Positions 1 through 8,588 are shown, counted from the stretch's first letter. The stretch is 64,000 nucleotides of DNA from Paenibacillus sp. cl123 (GCF_900101595.1 NZ_FMYY01000013.1:113365-177364), one strand, 5' to 3'. The notes: a model not told the origin generated them from the sequence alone. A program made the numbers and translations.

Positions 1-2
1 AT

Positions 3-203
3 CGGGTCAAAGAAGCAGGGAGCTTCTATCTGACTGCGATGGAAGATGACGAAGCCGGCCTTCTGGTCACGCTGCATGTCCGGCAGCCCGAAGACGTGCT
101 GCAGTGGGTCCTCGGCTGGGGGGCGGACGCGGAGGTGCTTGAGCCCGAATCGCTGCGCTGCCGGGTGCGCGAAGAAGCCGTCAAGCTTCTTGAACGCTAC
201 TGA
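3..203 (+). CDS. C-terminal end of a WYL-domain transcriptional regulator (partial)
   Basis: The first 66 codons are open and end in TGA at 201-203; the gene begins outside the window. The visible part contains the motif LLVTLHVRQPEDVLQWVLGW followed by a short beta-strand and a final helix ending in LLERY. This is typical of the C-terminal WCX extension of WYL/YafY-type HTH regulators. These proteins bind DNA with an N-terminal helix-turn-helix and sense a ligand through the WYL domain; neither part is visible here. A perfect 10-bp inverted repeat overlaps the stop codon and may be an operator for this or the following gene. The family assignment rests on a short tail and is therefore moderate. 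Confidence 0.6.
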   Translation, partial: RVKEAGSFYLTAMEDDEAGLLVTLHVRQPEDVLQWVLGWGADAEVLEPESLRCRVREEAVKLLERY

Positions 204-221
204 CATAATGCTGTCAGTAGC
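196..221. promoter_or_regulatory. Perfect 10-bp inverted repeat before the DinB-type gene
   Basis: GCTACTGACA at 196-205 is mirrored exactly by TGTCAGTAGC at 212-221 around a 6-base centre. It overlaps the stop codon of the WYL gene and lies 48 bases before the next start codon. No T-run follows, so it is more likely a protein-binding dyad than a terminator. Which regulator binds is unknown; the adjacent WYL protein is the obvious candidate. Confidence 0.45.
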
Positions 222-268
222 AGTCAGGTATAGTGGAACCAGACAAAGAAAAGGAGCTGGTTTTCACT

Positions 269-814
269 ATGCCTACCACGATGGACACCTTGCAGCGTTT
301 GGAAGAAACCACGAAATATTATATTCAGCGCTTGGAGACTTTCAGCATGGAGCAATTGCTATGCAAGCCTGATGAAGAGGAGTGGTCGATCGGACAGATG
401 TATATGCATCTGATCGGGGCTTCTCGGCATATGCATATCCGAAATATCGAGCTGTGTCTTGATCCGGAGGGAAGTCCTCTCACAGGAGAGGGAGAGAAAA
501 GCGAAGCGGGCCAGGCGGTATTTCAGCAGGGAAGTTTTCCTCCTATACGTATCCGGGTCCCTGCTTCGCCGGCGTATACGCCGGCCCAGCCTGAGCGCAA
601 GGAACAACTGGCGCAGGGCCTGGAGCAAGTGCTGGAGCGGATGAGGGAGCTGCAGCCATTAGTCGGACCGTCGGCTGCGCGGTATACGGTGGACCATCCC
701 CGATTCGGAGGATTAAATGCCGGCGAATGGTTCAGGCTGGTGGAGATGCATTATCGTCATCATCTGCTTCAACTGGATCGCTTGACCGCCAATATGGCTG
801 CCGCGCAGGGATGA
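269..814 (+). CDS. DinB/YfiT-type four-helix protein
   Basis: This 181-residue protein has the DinB_2 layout: an N-terminal helix (LQRLEETTKYYIQRL), the conserved WSIGQMYMHLIGASRHMH segment carrying the first metal-binding histidine, and a C-terminal HYRHHLLQLDRL helix with further histidines. DinB-like proteins are cytoplasmic four-helix bundles that bind a divalent metal; many act as thiol-dependent S-transferases, but this one's substrate is unknown. ATG 269 is chosen because AAGGAG lies at 251-256; an upstream GTG at 233 in frame has no ribosome site. It is preceded by a WYL regulator, a pairing often seen for DinB genes, and followed by a hairpin terminator. Confidence 0.75.
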   Translation: MPTTMDTLQRLEETTKYYIQRLETFSMEQLLCKPDEEEWSIGQMYMHLIGASRHMHIRNIELCLDPEGSPLTGEGEKSEAGQAVFQQGSFPPIRIRVPASPAYTPAQPERKEQLAQGLEQVLERMRELQPLVGPSAARYTVDHPRFGGLNAGEWFRLVEMHYRHHLLQLDRLTANMAAAQG

Positions 815-1246
815 CAGTTCCTCCCGCACGATCGGTTATAGGCGCGGCGCAGCAGCCGAACCCGAGCCGCCAACAGATGAAAGCCCTGCAGACTTCGCTG
901 CAGGGCTTTCTCGTGGGAGTGCATGATTACTTGAAAACTTGTTATCTAAGCAATTTTCCAATTGCTAGGGTACTTTACCGGACAGGAAACGAAACCATTT
1001 TAAGCGTTTCTTCCTCAACGTGGTTTTCATGATTACCATCAACCTTTCGGATTGCCTCCGCCGTTTGATTTATATAATCAGCACTTCCCACTTGCCTATG
1101 ATTACCCCTTCCTTGTCCGGGTGAAACAGACGAGCCCGTATTTTTTATGAAAATACGATCGGGACAGCCCTCTGCTCATGATGACCCTGCCCGGCTGTCA
1201 TCACGCGAGGCCGACCGGCTTATATGGCCTCGCTCAACGGCTGGTC
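815..1246. other. Intergenic region with a possible decayed small gene
   Basis: This 432-bp gap between converging genes holds the DinB terminator, and from about 915 to 1160 its base composition is clearly more AT-rich than its neighbours. On the minus strand, ATG at 1179-1177 opens a 25-codon frame, while another frame from 1175 to 975 is open for 66 codons with no good start. The two frames join if one A is removed from the A6 run at 1141-1146, giving a hypothetical 67-residue product. A dyad (CGTATTTT / AAAATACG, 1137-1157) sits on the same run. A second dyad, GCGAGGCC 1205-1212 with GGCCTCGC 1226-1233, follows the AraC gene without a T-run. I do not recognise the peptide. Confidence 0.3.
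880..909 (+). terminator. Rho-independent terminator after the DinB-type gene
   Basis: An 11-bp perfect stem, AAAGCCCTGCA (880-890) and TGCAGGGCTTT (899-909), encloses an 8-base loop. The T-tract is short (CTTTCTC), so termination may be partial. Confidence 0.6.
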
Positions 1247-2086
1247 TTACGTCTGCGGCTCCTCCCGTTCCTTCATATAGAAGCTCGGGGGGTTGCCCGT
1301 CATGCGGCGAAAGATGCGGTGAAAATACGAGACATCGGCATAACCGACGTATTCCCCGATATCGCTCACGGTCAGGCGGGAGTGGCGCAGCATGGCGATA
1401 GCCGTTTTGATCCGGACGGCATGCACATAATCGCTGATAGTCTCTCCGGTTACCTGGCGGAACAGGGTGGCGCAGTAGTTTGGGCTTTTGCCGGTGACGG
1501 CGGCCAGCTCCTCCTTGGTTATCTTGCGCCGGTAATGCTGCTTGATATAAGCTCGCATATGCTCCGCAAGCTGATGACGGGCCGACGAATGAGGGCCGCG
1601 GTCCAGCTCGCGGTTCAGCAAAGTCAGCGTCTCCAGCAGCAAGGCTTGCGCCATGACCTCGTAATAAGGCAGGCGCTCGGTCCAGTTCCGATGCATCAGC
1701 TGCAGACGGCTGAGCAGCAGCTCCGAGGAGCCGGGGCGCAGATGCACGAAGCTTGCCAGCCGCAGCAGCGGCAGCGCCGGAGGCTGGTCCGGGCCGGACG
1801 CGGACGGTTCGGCGGGAGCTGGAGACGGTTCCGGGAGCCGGGGTTGAAAGGTGACGACGTACTTTTCATGCGACAGAGAAGGGATGCTCTTGCCGTAAAA
1901 GCGTACGCCGGCCGGGATCAACAGCGCATCTCCCTTTTCCAGCAGCGCCTTCTCTTCCTCCAGCCAGTAGACGCATTTCCCGTATCCGATCAGAATAAGG
2001 AACCAGCTGGCTTCGCGATTTGCGCCGCTTTCCTCGAACCAGGGCGTGGACCCTGCGTGATGGGTGACCGACTTCATCCGGAGCAT
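1247..2086 (-). CDS. AraC-family regulator with N-terminal cupin-like sensor domain
   Basis: The 279-residue protein has an N-terminal beta-rich segment (residues about 20-80, including WLEEEKALLEKGDALLIPAG) typical of the AraC ligand-binding cupin fold. Its C-terminal AraC/XylS DNA-binding domain has two HTH motifs: TKEELAAVTGKSPNYCATLF, then the LTVSDIGEYVGYADVSYFHRIFRRMTG signature described here only by its edges (LTVSDIG...FRRMTG). A middle linker rich in Pro and Ala separates them. Such proteins usually activate sugar-use genes. The start at 2086 is preferred over an upstream TTG (2107) because AGGCGG precedes it by 6 bases. The gene is divergent from pyruvate kinase; its target is not evident. 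Confidence 0.85.
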   Translation of the reverse strand: MLRMKSVTHHAGSTPWFEESGANREASWFLILIGYGKCVYWLEEEKALLEKGDALLIPAGVRFYGKSIPSLSHEKYVVTFQPRLPEPSPAPAEPSASGPDQPPALPLLRLASFVHLRPGSSELLLSRLQLMHRNWTERLPYYEVMAQALLLETLTLLNRELDRGPHSSARHQLAEHMRAYIKQHYRRKITKEELAAVTGKSPNYCATLFRQVTGETISDYVHAVRIKTAIAMLRHSRLTVSDIGEYVGYADVSYFHRIFRRMTGNPPSFYMKEREEPQT

Positions 2087-2147
2087 ATAGCACCGCCTTT
2101 GTTTCAAGTCTCATGTTCTTGATGATCATACTATAATACAGGATAAG

Positions 2148-2164
2148 GACTATAATTCATAGTC
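2148..2164. promoter_or_regulatory. Dyad in the AraC/pyruvate kinase divergent region
   Basis: GACTAT (2148-2153) and ATAGTC (2159-2164) flank AATTC, with a second TATAAT-like stretch at 2132-2137. The region between 2087 and 2235 is AT-rich and must hold promoters for both divergent genes, but I could not place a convincing -35/-10 pair on either strand. Confidence 0.3.
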
Positions 2165-2235
2165 AATAAGGTCTCCCGGCAGTACAATGACATCGACAAC
2201 CTGAGCGTGAAGCCTACTTATGGAGGGAAATGAAG

Positions 2236-3663
2236 ATGTTTAAGCTGCCGAAAACTCGAATTGTATGTACGATGGGACCCGCCTGTGATCAAGTGCCGAT
2301 GCTGAAGGAAATGATCCGGGCGGGCATGAATGTGGCCAGGCTCAATATGGCGCACGGGGATTTGGACGAGCAGCGCCAGCGGATCGTGAAGGTGCGCGAA
2401 GCGGAGCGGGAGACGGGCAGACCGATCGCCGTGCTGCTGGATATCAAGGGGCCGGAGATCCGGATCGGCAAGCTGAAGGATAGCTCATATATGCTGGAGA
2501 CCGGCAATCGTCTGACGCTGACGACCGAACAGATCGAAGGCGACGGGGAGCGGATCGCGGTCAATTATGCCGAGCTGACCCGGGATGTGCGTCCGGGCTC
2601 GCGCATCTTGCTGGACGACGGGCTGATCGAGCTGGCGGTCGAGACGGTGGAAGGCACGGAGATTCATACCCGGATTCTGAACGGAGGCTTGATCAAGCCG
2701 CGCAAGGGTGTCAACTTGCCCGGCACGCATACGTCGCTGCCCGGCGTAACGGCGCGCGATGTGGAGCATATCCGCTTCGGCGTGGAGGAAGGGGTAGATA
2801 TTGTCGCGGCTTCCTTCGTCCGGAAAGCGGAGGATGTGCTGGAAATCCGCCGCTTGCTGGAAGAGCTGGGCGCGGGGCATATTCAGATCATCTCCAAGAT
2901 CGAGAATCAGGAGGGCGTCGACGAGCTGGATGCCATTCTTGAGGCGTCGGACGGGCTTATGGTCGCACGGGGCGATCTCGGCGTCGAAGTGCCGGTAGAG
3001 GATGTGCCGCATATTCAGAAAATGATGATTCACAAGTGCAATCTGGCCGGCAAGCCCGTCATTACCGCTACGCATATGCTCGATTCGATGCAGTCGAATC
3101 CTCGTCCGACCAGGGCGGAGGCCAGCGACGTGGCCAATGCGGTGCTCGATGGCTCGGATGCCATCATGCTGTCGGGCGAGACGGCGGCAGGGAAATATCC
3201 GCTGGAGTCGGTGCGCACGATGGCTTCGATCGCCAGCCGGATGGAAGATTCGCTCGACTACCGCGAGCTGTTCGTGAAGAAAGCGGCTTTGCAGCAGACG
3301 AACATCACCGAAGCGATCAGCCAAGCGGTCGTCAGCTCCTCGCTGGAGCTGGAAGCCAAGGCGATCGTGACGCCGACGGAGAGCGGATTTACGGCGCGGA
3401 TGGTGTCCAAGTACCGCCCCAGCGCGCCGATCGTGGCGGTCGCTCCGGATGAGCATATAGCGCGGCGTCTTAGTCTGGTATGGGGCGTAACGCCGATTGT
3501 CGGAGGCGCTGTGCGGACGACGGACGAGATGTTCGAAGGCGCCATCGCCAGCGGCAAGGCCGCCGGCATCGTCGAATCCGGCGACCTTGTTATCGTGTCG
3601 GCGGGCGTGCCGATCGGCAAGTCCGGCTCCACGAACCTGATCAAGATCATGCATGCCGAGTAA
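2236..3663 (+). CDS. pyk: Pyruvate kinase, short form
   Basis: The 475-residue protein converts phosphoenolpyruvate and ADP to pyruvate and ATP, the last step of glycolysis, in the cytoplasm. Key elements are the N-terminal KTRIVCTMGPA, the LDIKGPEIRIG active-site loop (residues 68-78), catalytic Lys221 in ISKIENQEG, MVARGDLGVE (242-251), and VITATHMLDSM (275-285). It lacks the extra PEP-utiliser-like C-terminal domain of the ~585-residue Bacillus enzyme. Two normally conserved residues differ: the K+-binding Ser of RLNFSHG is Ala39, and TQML reads THML. Glu74 is present, as in K+-dependent enzymes. ATG 2236 is chosen over ATG 2230 for better spacing from GGAGGG (2222-2227). It is monocistronic, with a terminator 20 bases after the stop. 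Confidence 0.93.
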   Translation: MFKLPKTRIVCTMGPACDQVPMLKEMIRAGMNVARLNMAHGDLDEQRQRIVKVREAERETGRPIAVLLDIKGPEIRIGKLKDSSYMLETGNRLTLTTEQIEGDGERIAVNYAELTRDVRPGSRILLDDGLIELAVETVEGTEIHTRILNGGLIKPRKGVNLPGTHTSLPGVTARDVEHIRFGVEEGVDIVAASFVRKAEDVLEIRRLLEELGAGHIQIISKIENQEGVDELDAILEASDGLMVARGDLGVEVPVEDVPHIQKMMIHKCNLAGKPVITATHMLDSMQSNPRPTRAEASDVANAVLDGSDAIMLSGETAAGKYPLESVRTMASIASRMEDSLDYRELFVKKAALQQTNITEAISQAVVSSSLELEAKAIVTPTESGFTARMVSKYRPSAPIVAVAPDEHIARRLSLVWGVTPIVGGAVRTTDEMFEGAIASGKAAGIVESGDLVIVSAGVPIGKSGSTNLIKIMHAE

Positions 3664-3683
3664 ACGGATAAGCCGGCATAAAC

Positions 3684-3716
3684 AAGCGCCGCTCCCTGGA
3701 TGGGGGGCGGCGCTTT
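3684..3716. terminator. Bidirectional terminator between pyk and a converging small gene
   Basis: AAGCGCCGC (3684-3692) pairs with GCGGCGCTT (3707-3715). T-rich bases follow on both strands (CTTTG on plus; CTTGTTTATG on minus), so the hairpin can serve pyk and the converging small gene. Confidence 0.65.
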
Positions 3717-3738
3717 GCGCACGTTGCACGAGTGCGGG

Positions 3739-3996
3739 CTAATCCTCCTGCTCCTGAGTGCCGATGTTCAGATGCATCCGTTTCTTGGTGTTGGGCTTGG
3801 TGTCCTTGTACATATCATCCTCCTGGCTTTCCAGGGCGAGGCTCGTCAGCTCCCATTCGGTCTGGCCCATGACAGGATCAAACGGGAATTCATCCCCGCG
3901 CTTCAACGTTTCCTCGCGGCCCCACTCGTTCTCATAGATGCCGTCGGTTTCAACTTCCTCGCCCGATACGGGCTGCATGTCTTTATGGTTGGCCAT
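3739..3996 (-). CDS. Small acidic protein of unknown function
   Basis: This 85-residue, highly hydrophilic, acidic protein (MANHKDMQPVSGEEVETDGI...) has no signal peptide, membrane segment or cysteine. I do not recognise a family. It is likely a real gene because a strong ribosome site (AAGGAGGAG) lies 12 bases before ATG, the reading frame has coding-like composition, and a terminator follows the stop. Central segments such as GDEFPFDPVMGQTEWEL have the look of the short stress or spore-associated proteins of Bacilli, but that is only an impression. It converges on pyk. Confidence 0.6.
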   Translation of the reverse strand: MANHKDMQPVSGEEVETDGIYENEWGREETLKRGDEFPFDPVMGQTEWELTSLALESQEDDMYKDTKPNTKKRMHLNIGTQEQED

Positions 3997-4173
3997 AAGT
4001 CGCCTGTCTCCTCCTTCTAGCTTGCGATACGCCCGTTAGTATACCCGTCCGGGTCTGCCCATTATCCATTCCTTTGCCAATCCGTCCGCCCCCGGAGGCG
4101 TGTCCGCCGGTTCGCGCTTCCTGACATGGGCGTGCTACAATATGGATATCCTTGTCAAAGAAGGTGAAACCAG

Positions 4174-4962
4174 ATGGAAGTTGGAAATAAGCCTGTTTTG
4201 TCTCTGAGAGATCTGAGAATGAAATATGAGGACCGGTATGTGCTTAAAGGTATCGATCTGGATGTATACCCCGGGCAAATTATCGGGTACATAGGCCCGA
4301 ACGGAGCAGGCAAGAGCACGACGGTCAAGATCATGCTTGGACTTGTTCAAGGCTATACGGGAGAAGTCCGGATATTCGGACGGGATATCGCAGGTGGCGA
4401 TGTCGGTTATAAAGGAAGGATCGGCTACGTGCCCGAGGTGGTGGAGGTCTATGATAATTTGACGGCCCGCGAATATTTGACCTTTGTCGGGGAGCTGTAC
4501 GGCCTGGATGGGGACAGCGCCGATAGGAAGGCGGAGCGGCTGATGGGGATGTTCGGGTTGGCGTCCAGCTATGACGACCGGATCGCCTCCTTCTCCAAGG
4601 GCATGCGCCAGAAGGTCCTGCTGATCTCGAGTCTGCTGCATAACCCGGATCTGCTGTTTTTCGACGAGCCGTTAAGCGGATTGGATGCCAACAGCGTGAT
4701 GATCGTGAAGGAAATCCTGACCCAGCTCTCGGCCCGCGGAAAAACGATCTTCTATTCTTCTCACATTATGGAGGTCGTGGAGAAGATCAGCAGCCGCATC
4801 GTGCTGCTGCATGACGGTCAGGTGGCTGCGGACGGAAGCTTCGAGGAGCTGAAGGAGCAATCCAGAGAAGGGACGTTGGAGGATATATTCAATCAGCTGA
4901 CCGGCTTCCACGAGCATAAGCAGATCGCCGAGCAGTTCGTCTCCATCGTACAGGAGGACTGA
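4174..4962 (+). CDS. ABC transporter ATP-binding protein
   Basis: The 262-residue protein is a single nucleotide-binding domain. It has Walker A GPNGAGKST (about 43-51), a signature that departs from LSGGQ (SFSKGMRQK), Walker B LLFFDEPLSGLD, and a switch histidine in YSSHIMEV. This pattern is that of ABC-2-type export or bacitracin/Na+ exporter ATPases (CcmA/DrrA class). It drives the membrane protein encoded 3 bases downstream. ATG 4174 has GAAGGTG 8 bases upstream. The substrate is not indicated; no regulator gene is adjacent. Confidence 0.88.
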   Translation: MEVGNKPVLSLRDLRMKYEDRYVLKGIDLDVYPGQIIGYIGPNGAGKSTTVKIMLGLVQGYTGEVRIFGRDIAGGDVGYKGRIGYVPEVVEVYDNLTAREYLTFVGELYGLDGDSADRKAERLMGMFGLASSYDDRIASFSKGMRQKVLLISSLLHNPDLLFFDEPLSGLDANSVMIVKEILTQLSARGKTIFYSSHIMEVVEKISSRIVLLHDGQVAADGSFEELKEQSREGTLEDIFNQLTGFHEHKQIAEQFVSIVQED

Positions 4963-4965
4963 CCG

Positions 4966-6603
4966 ATGAGGGATTTCCGCACGCTGCGCCTATTGGACCG
5001 GCTGCGTCCGGTATTCGAGAGGCTGAACGTCGATTATGTCGTCATGAGAAAGATTTTGCAGGTGAAGCTGACCATGGACCGCCGCAGGGTGCCGACCTTG
5101 TATCAGGCGCAGAATAAGAAGGCGGGGAAGCGGGACGGCGAGGAAAATTACTTTCTGAAATCGCTCTGGATCTATATCATCATGGGGCTGCTTACCGTCC
5201 CCTTCGTTGTGATCGGCGACCATTTTATGTTCCAGATGCTCCTCGTGTTCAGTGTGCTGATGTTCATGCTGATGACCTCCATGATCAGCGACTTCTCCGC
5301 CGTGCTGCTCGATATCCGGGACAAGCCGATTTTGTTGACCCGACCGGTAAATGCCCGTACGGCCACCATGGCCAAGGCCGTTCATATCGCCATCTACCTG
5401 AGCTTCCTGACAGGGGCTCTGACGATCGGGCCGCTGATTGCGGGCGCCGTCAGACACGGCATCGGCTTCGCGGCGATATTCGCGCTGGAGATCATCCTGA
5501 TGGATGTGCTGGTTCTTGTTCTGACGGCATTGGCATACCTATTTATCCTGCGCTTCTTCGACGGGGAGAAGCTCAAGGATATGATCAATTATGTGCAGAT
5601 CGTGCTGACGGTCATGATGTCGGTCGGCTATCAGCTGGCCGTCCGGTCTTTCGAATTCTCCGACATGCTTCGTATCGAGTTTTCCCCGGCCTGGTGGCAG
5701 CTGCTTCTGCCGCCCGTCTGGTTTGGGGCGCCGTACGAGCTGCTGCTGCATGGCAGAGGAGAAGCATACACCGTGGCCTTCTCCGTATTGGCGCTGGTTG
5801 TCCCGCTGGCGGCGCTGGTGCTTTACGTCCGGCTTATGCCCGCGTTCGAGCGCGGACTGCAGAAGCTGTCCCATCAGGGCGGTACCCGCAGGCAGGGGAA
5901 GGGCGGCTTGATGGATCGGGCAGCGAAGCTGGTGTGCCGGAGCAAGGAGGAGCGCAGCTTCTTCCGGTTCGCCGCTTCGATGATGAGCCAGGAGCGGGAG
6001 TTCAAGCTGAAGGCATACCCTTCGCTGGGCTTCTCCATCGTGTTCCCGTTCCTGTTTCTGCTGAACGGGCTGCGGGGGAACGAATGGGCGGAGATTGCGG
6101 CGGGACGCTCGTATCTGATAATTTATTTTACGATGATCGTGATCCCGACGGTCGCCATGCTGCTTCGTTATTCCGGGACTTATAAGGGGGCATGGCTGTT
6201 CAAGGCCGTTCCTTTGGCCAACTTGGCTCCGGTATTCAAGGGAACGCTGAAGGCGTTTCTGATCCGGCTGTATTTCCCTGTCTATGTGATTGTCGGAGGC
6301 GTATTTGCCGTGCTGTTCGGCGCGCGGATCATCCCCGACCTGATCGCGGTTCTGCTGGGCTCGCTGCTGTATACGGTGCTGTGCTGGCTGATGCTTGGCA
6401 AGCGAATGCCGTTTACGGAGCCGTTCAGCTCGGGCTCCGGCGAAGGGCTGAAGGTGCTGCCGCTGCTGCTTCTGCTGGGCGCGTTTCTGGGTGCACACTT
6501 CGCCGCAACCTGGCTGGCTTACGGGGTGTATCTGTATATGGCGCTGCTGCTGGGGCTGAACGCGCTGGTGTGGAGCAAGGCGTTCAACCGGGTCCGGCTG
6601 TGA
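4966..6603 (+). CDS. ABC-2-like exporter membrane subunit
   Basis: The 545-residue polytopic protein has about ten hydrophobic segments in two groups (residues about 65-305 and 350-540) separated by a basic cytoplasmic loop rich in Arg/Lys (QGGTRRQGKGG). It starts 3 bases after the ATPase gene and must be its partner; translational coupling is likely because no separate strong ribosome site is seen. Large single-chain permeases paired with a CcmA-type ATPase are common in Bacilli, usually without known substrate. Weak hairpin GGCCCT/AGGGCC (6629-6649) follows the stop. Confidence 0.75.
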   Translation: MRDFRTLRLLDRLRPVFERLNVDYVVMRKILQVKLTMDRRRVPTLYQAQNKKAGKRDGEENYFLKSLWIYIIMGLLTVPFVVIGDHFMFQMLLVFSVLMFMLMTSMISDFSAVLLDIRDKPILLTRPVNARTATMAKAVHIAIYLSFLTGALTIGPLIAGAVRHGIGFAAIFALEIILMDVLVLVLTALAYLFILRFFDGEKLKDMINYVQIVLTVMMSVGYQLAVRSFEFSDMLRIEFSPAWWQLLLPPVWFGAPYELLLHGRGEAYTVAFSVLALVVPLAALVLYVRLMPAFERGLQKLSHQGGTRRQGKGGLMDRAAKLVCRSKEERSFFRFAASMMSQEREFKLKAYPSLGFSIVFPFLFLLNGLRGNEWAEIAAGRSYLIIYFTMIVIPTVAMLLRYSGTYKGAWLFKAVPLANLAPVFKGTLKAFLIRLYFPVYVIVGGVFAVLFGARIIPDLIAVLLGSLLYTVLCWLMLGKRMPFTEPFSSGSGEGLKVLPLLLLLGAFLGAHFAATWLAYGVYLYMALLLGLNALVWSKAFNRVRL

Positions 6604-6668
6604 CGGAGGGGCTTCGCTGGCGGGCGGCGGCCCTATCCAGGCCAGGGCCGGGAGCGGGGAGAATAATT

Positions 6669-6714
6669 GCGAATTAAAAATTCGCGTGGCAACTCACCCA
6701 TATTATGGTATAGT
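6669..6714 (+). promoter_or_regulatory. Promoter with adjoining dyad for the BmrCD-type operon
   Basis: A sigma-A-like promoter is formed by TGGCAA (6687-6692), a 16-base spacer and TATAGT (6709-6714). Just upstream lies a perfect inverted repeat, GCGAATT (6669-6675) and AATTCGC (6679-6685), ending one base before the -35 box. Another imperfect GC-rich hairpin (about 6741-6775) lies in the leader. In B. subtilis bmrCD is controlled by antibiotic-dependent transcription attenuation in its leader, but no T-run or obvious leader peptide is seen here. Confidence 0.5.
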
Positions 6715-6803
6715 ACAGCTTATGGGAACAAATGATCCTATAAGGCCGCTTTGATTCGGAGCCGAAGGCGGCCGGAAGGGACAAGGGAAGGAGAATATCC
6801 CTG

Positions 6804-8555
6804 ATGGTATTTATCAGACAATTAGCCTGGTTTTTCAGCATTCGCTGGAAATGGTACGTGCTGGCCATTGTCCTCATGTCCACGGTCAGTGTGCTGAACA
6901 TTATTCCCCCCAAGATGATCGGCACCATTATTGACCAGATCCGAACGGGAACGCTGAGCGCGGGCGAGCTGCAGAGCAGCGTGCTGACGCTGATCGGCCT
7001 GGCCGTGCTGCTTTATGTGATGACTTACATATGGATCACGACATTGTTCGGCAATTCCTCGCTGCTGGAGCGGATGCTGCGCAGCAGACTGCTGTCGCAT
7101 CTGATGCGCATGACGCCGTCCTTTTTCCATCGCAACAGCACGGGAGAGCTGATGGCGCTGGCCACCAACGATATTGTGGCGATCGGGCAGACGGCGGGGT
7201 ATGGCGTCATGACCTTGGCCAATACGATAGTGGGCACGCTGGTGGTGATCATCACGATGGTGTCGACGATCAGCTGGAAGCTGATGCTGGTGTCGCTTAT
7301 CCCTCTGCCGTTCGTATCCCTGCTGATCGGCGTGCTTGGCAAGCAGATGCGCAAGCGTTTTATTGCGGCCCAGGCGGCGTTCGGCAAGATGAATGACCAG
7401 GCGCTGGAATCGATCTCCGGCCTGCGGGTTATCCGCTCTTATGTGCAGGAATCGCACGACCTGGAAGCGTTTAAGCAGGTAACGGAAGACGTCATGGAGA
7501 AAAACCGCCGCGTAGCGATTATCAATGCGCTGTTCCATCCGGTCATCTCGTCGATTGTGGGCCTGAGCTTCGCGATCGGCAACGGGTACGGGGCTTATCT
7601 TGTGTTCTACAGCGAGCTGACGCTGGGACAGCTTGTCTCGTTCAATATTTATCTGGGCATGCTGATCTGGCCGATGATCGCTTTCGGGGAATTTGTCAAC
7701 GTGCTGCAGCGCGGCACGGCTTCCGTCGACCGTCTGGAGAAAAGCTTCGCCCAGACAGCGGATGTCCGTGAGCCGGCGGAGCCGATTGAGGTCGCTGTTC
7801 CCGATTCCATCGAGCTGCGGTCGCTGACCTTCCGTTACCCCGGAGCCGCCTCCGACAGCTTGAAGAACGTATCGCTGTTTCTGGAGCGGGGACAGACGCT
7901 GGGCATCGTCGGACGGACGGGCAGCGGGAAGAGCACGCTGCTCAAGCAGCTGCTGCGTTATTACCCGGCGGAGCCGGGGACGGTGCTGCTGGCCGGGATA
8001 CCGGTGGAGCGGCTATCGATCCAGCGCATCCGCAGCTGGATCGGGTATGTGTCGCAGGAGCATCTGCTGCTGTCCAAGACAGTGCGCGCCAATATTGCGC
8101 TCGGCAAGCCGGAGGCGACGGATGAAGAGATAGCCCGCGCGATCGCGATGGCCTCGTTCACGGAGGATGTCCGGCATCTTCCTGAAGGACTTGGCACCAT
8201 CGTCGGGGAGAACGGAGTCATGCTGTCCGGCGGCCAGAAGCAGCGGGTGAGCATCGCACGGGCGCTGCTGACCGATCCGGAAATTTTGCTGCTCGATGAT
8301 TCGTTGTCGGCTGTGGACGCCCGGACGGAAAGCGCCATTCTCCGCAGCATTCGCTCGGAGAGAGCGGGCAAAACGACCCTGATCGCGTCGCACCGGCTGT
8401 CTGCCGTTATGCATGCCGATTGGATCGTAGTGCTGGAAGATGGACGTATCGTGGAAGAGGGCACACATGAGCAGCTCATGCTGCTGGGGGGCTGGTATAA
8501 GGAGCAGTTCGAGCGGCAGCAGCTGGAGGCGAACTTGCTCGACTCGACAGGCTGA
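6804..8555 (+). CDS. Heterodimeric multidrug ABC exporter, subunit with degenerate ATP site (BmrC/YheI-like)
   Basis: The 583-residue half-transporter has six membrane helices (about 15-310) and an ABC domain (about 335-575). Walker A is VGRTGSGKST, the signature is canonical LSGGQKQR, and Walker B reads ILLLDDSLSAVD, so the catalytic Glu is Asp. This is the pattern of BmrC (YheI) in the BmrC-BmrD exporter. With the next gene's Walker B it forms the one hydrolysing site. ATG 6804 has AAGGAGA 9 bases upstream. The pair probably exports drugs or antimicrobial compounds across the cytoplasmic membrane. Confidence 0.9.
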   Translation: MVFIRQLAWFFSIRWKWYVLAIVLMSTVSVLNIIPPKMIGTIIDQIRTGTLSAGELQSSVLTLIGLAVLLYVMTYIWITTLFGNSSLLERMLRSRLLSHLMRMTPSFFHRNSTGELMALATNDIVAIGQTAGYGVMTLANTIVGTLVVIITMVSTISWKLMLVSLIPLPFVSLLIGVLGKQMRKRFIAAQAAFGKMNDQALESISGLRVIRSYVQESHDLEAFKQVTEDVMEKNRRVAIINALFHPVISSIVGLSFAIGNGYGAYLVFYSELTLGQLVSFNIYLGMLIWPMIAFGEFVNVLQRGTASVDRLEKSFAQTADVREPAEPIEVAVPDSIELRSLTFRYPGAASDSLKNVSLFLERGQTLGIVGRTGSGKSTLLKQLLRYYPAEPGTVLLAGIPVERLSIQRIRSWIGYVSQEHLLLSKTVRANIALGKPEATDEEIARAIAMASFTEDVRHLPEGLGTIVGENGVMLSGGQKQRVSIARALLTDPEILLLDDSLSAVDARTESAILRSIRSERAGKTTLIASHRLSAVMHADWIVVLEDGRIVEEGTHEQLMLLGGWYKEQFERQQLEANLLDSTG

Positions 8556-8588
8556 GCATGCAGGAATAAGAAAGGAGGAGCATGATTG

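Noticed and set aside
1178-2122. 314-codon plus-strand frame
   Set aside because: Antisense to a well-supported AraC-type regulator; no ribosome site.
2485-3729. 414-codon minus-strand frame
   Set aside because: Antisense to pyruvate kinase; the product is His/Arg-rich without family features.
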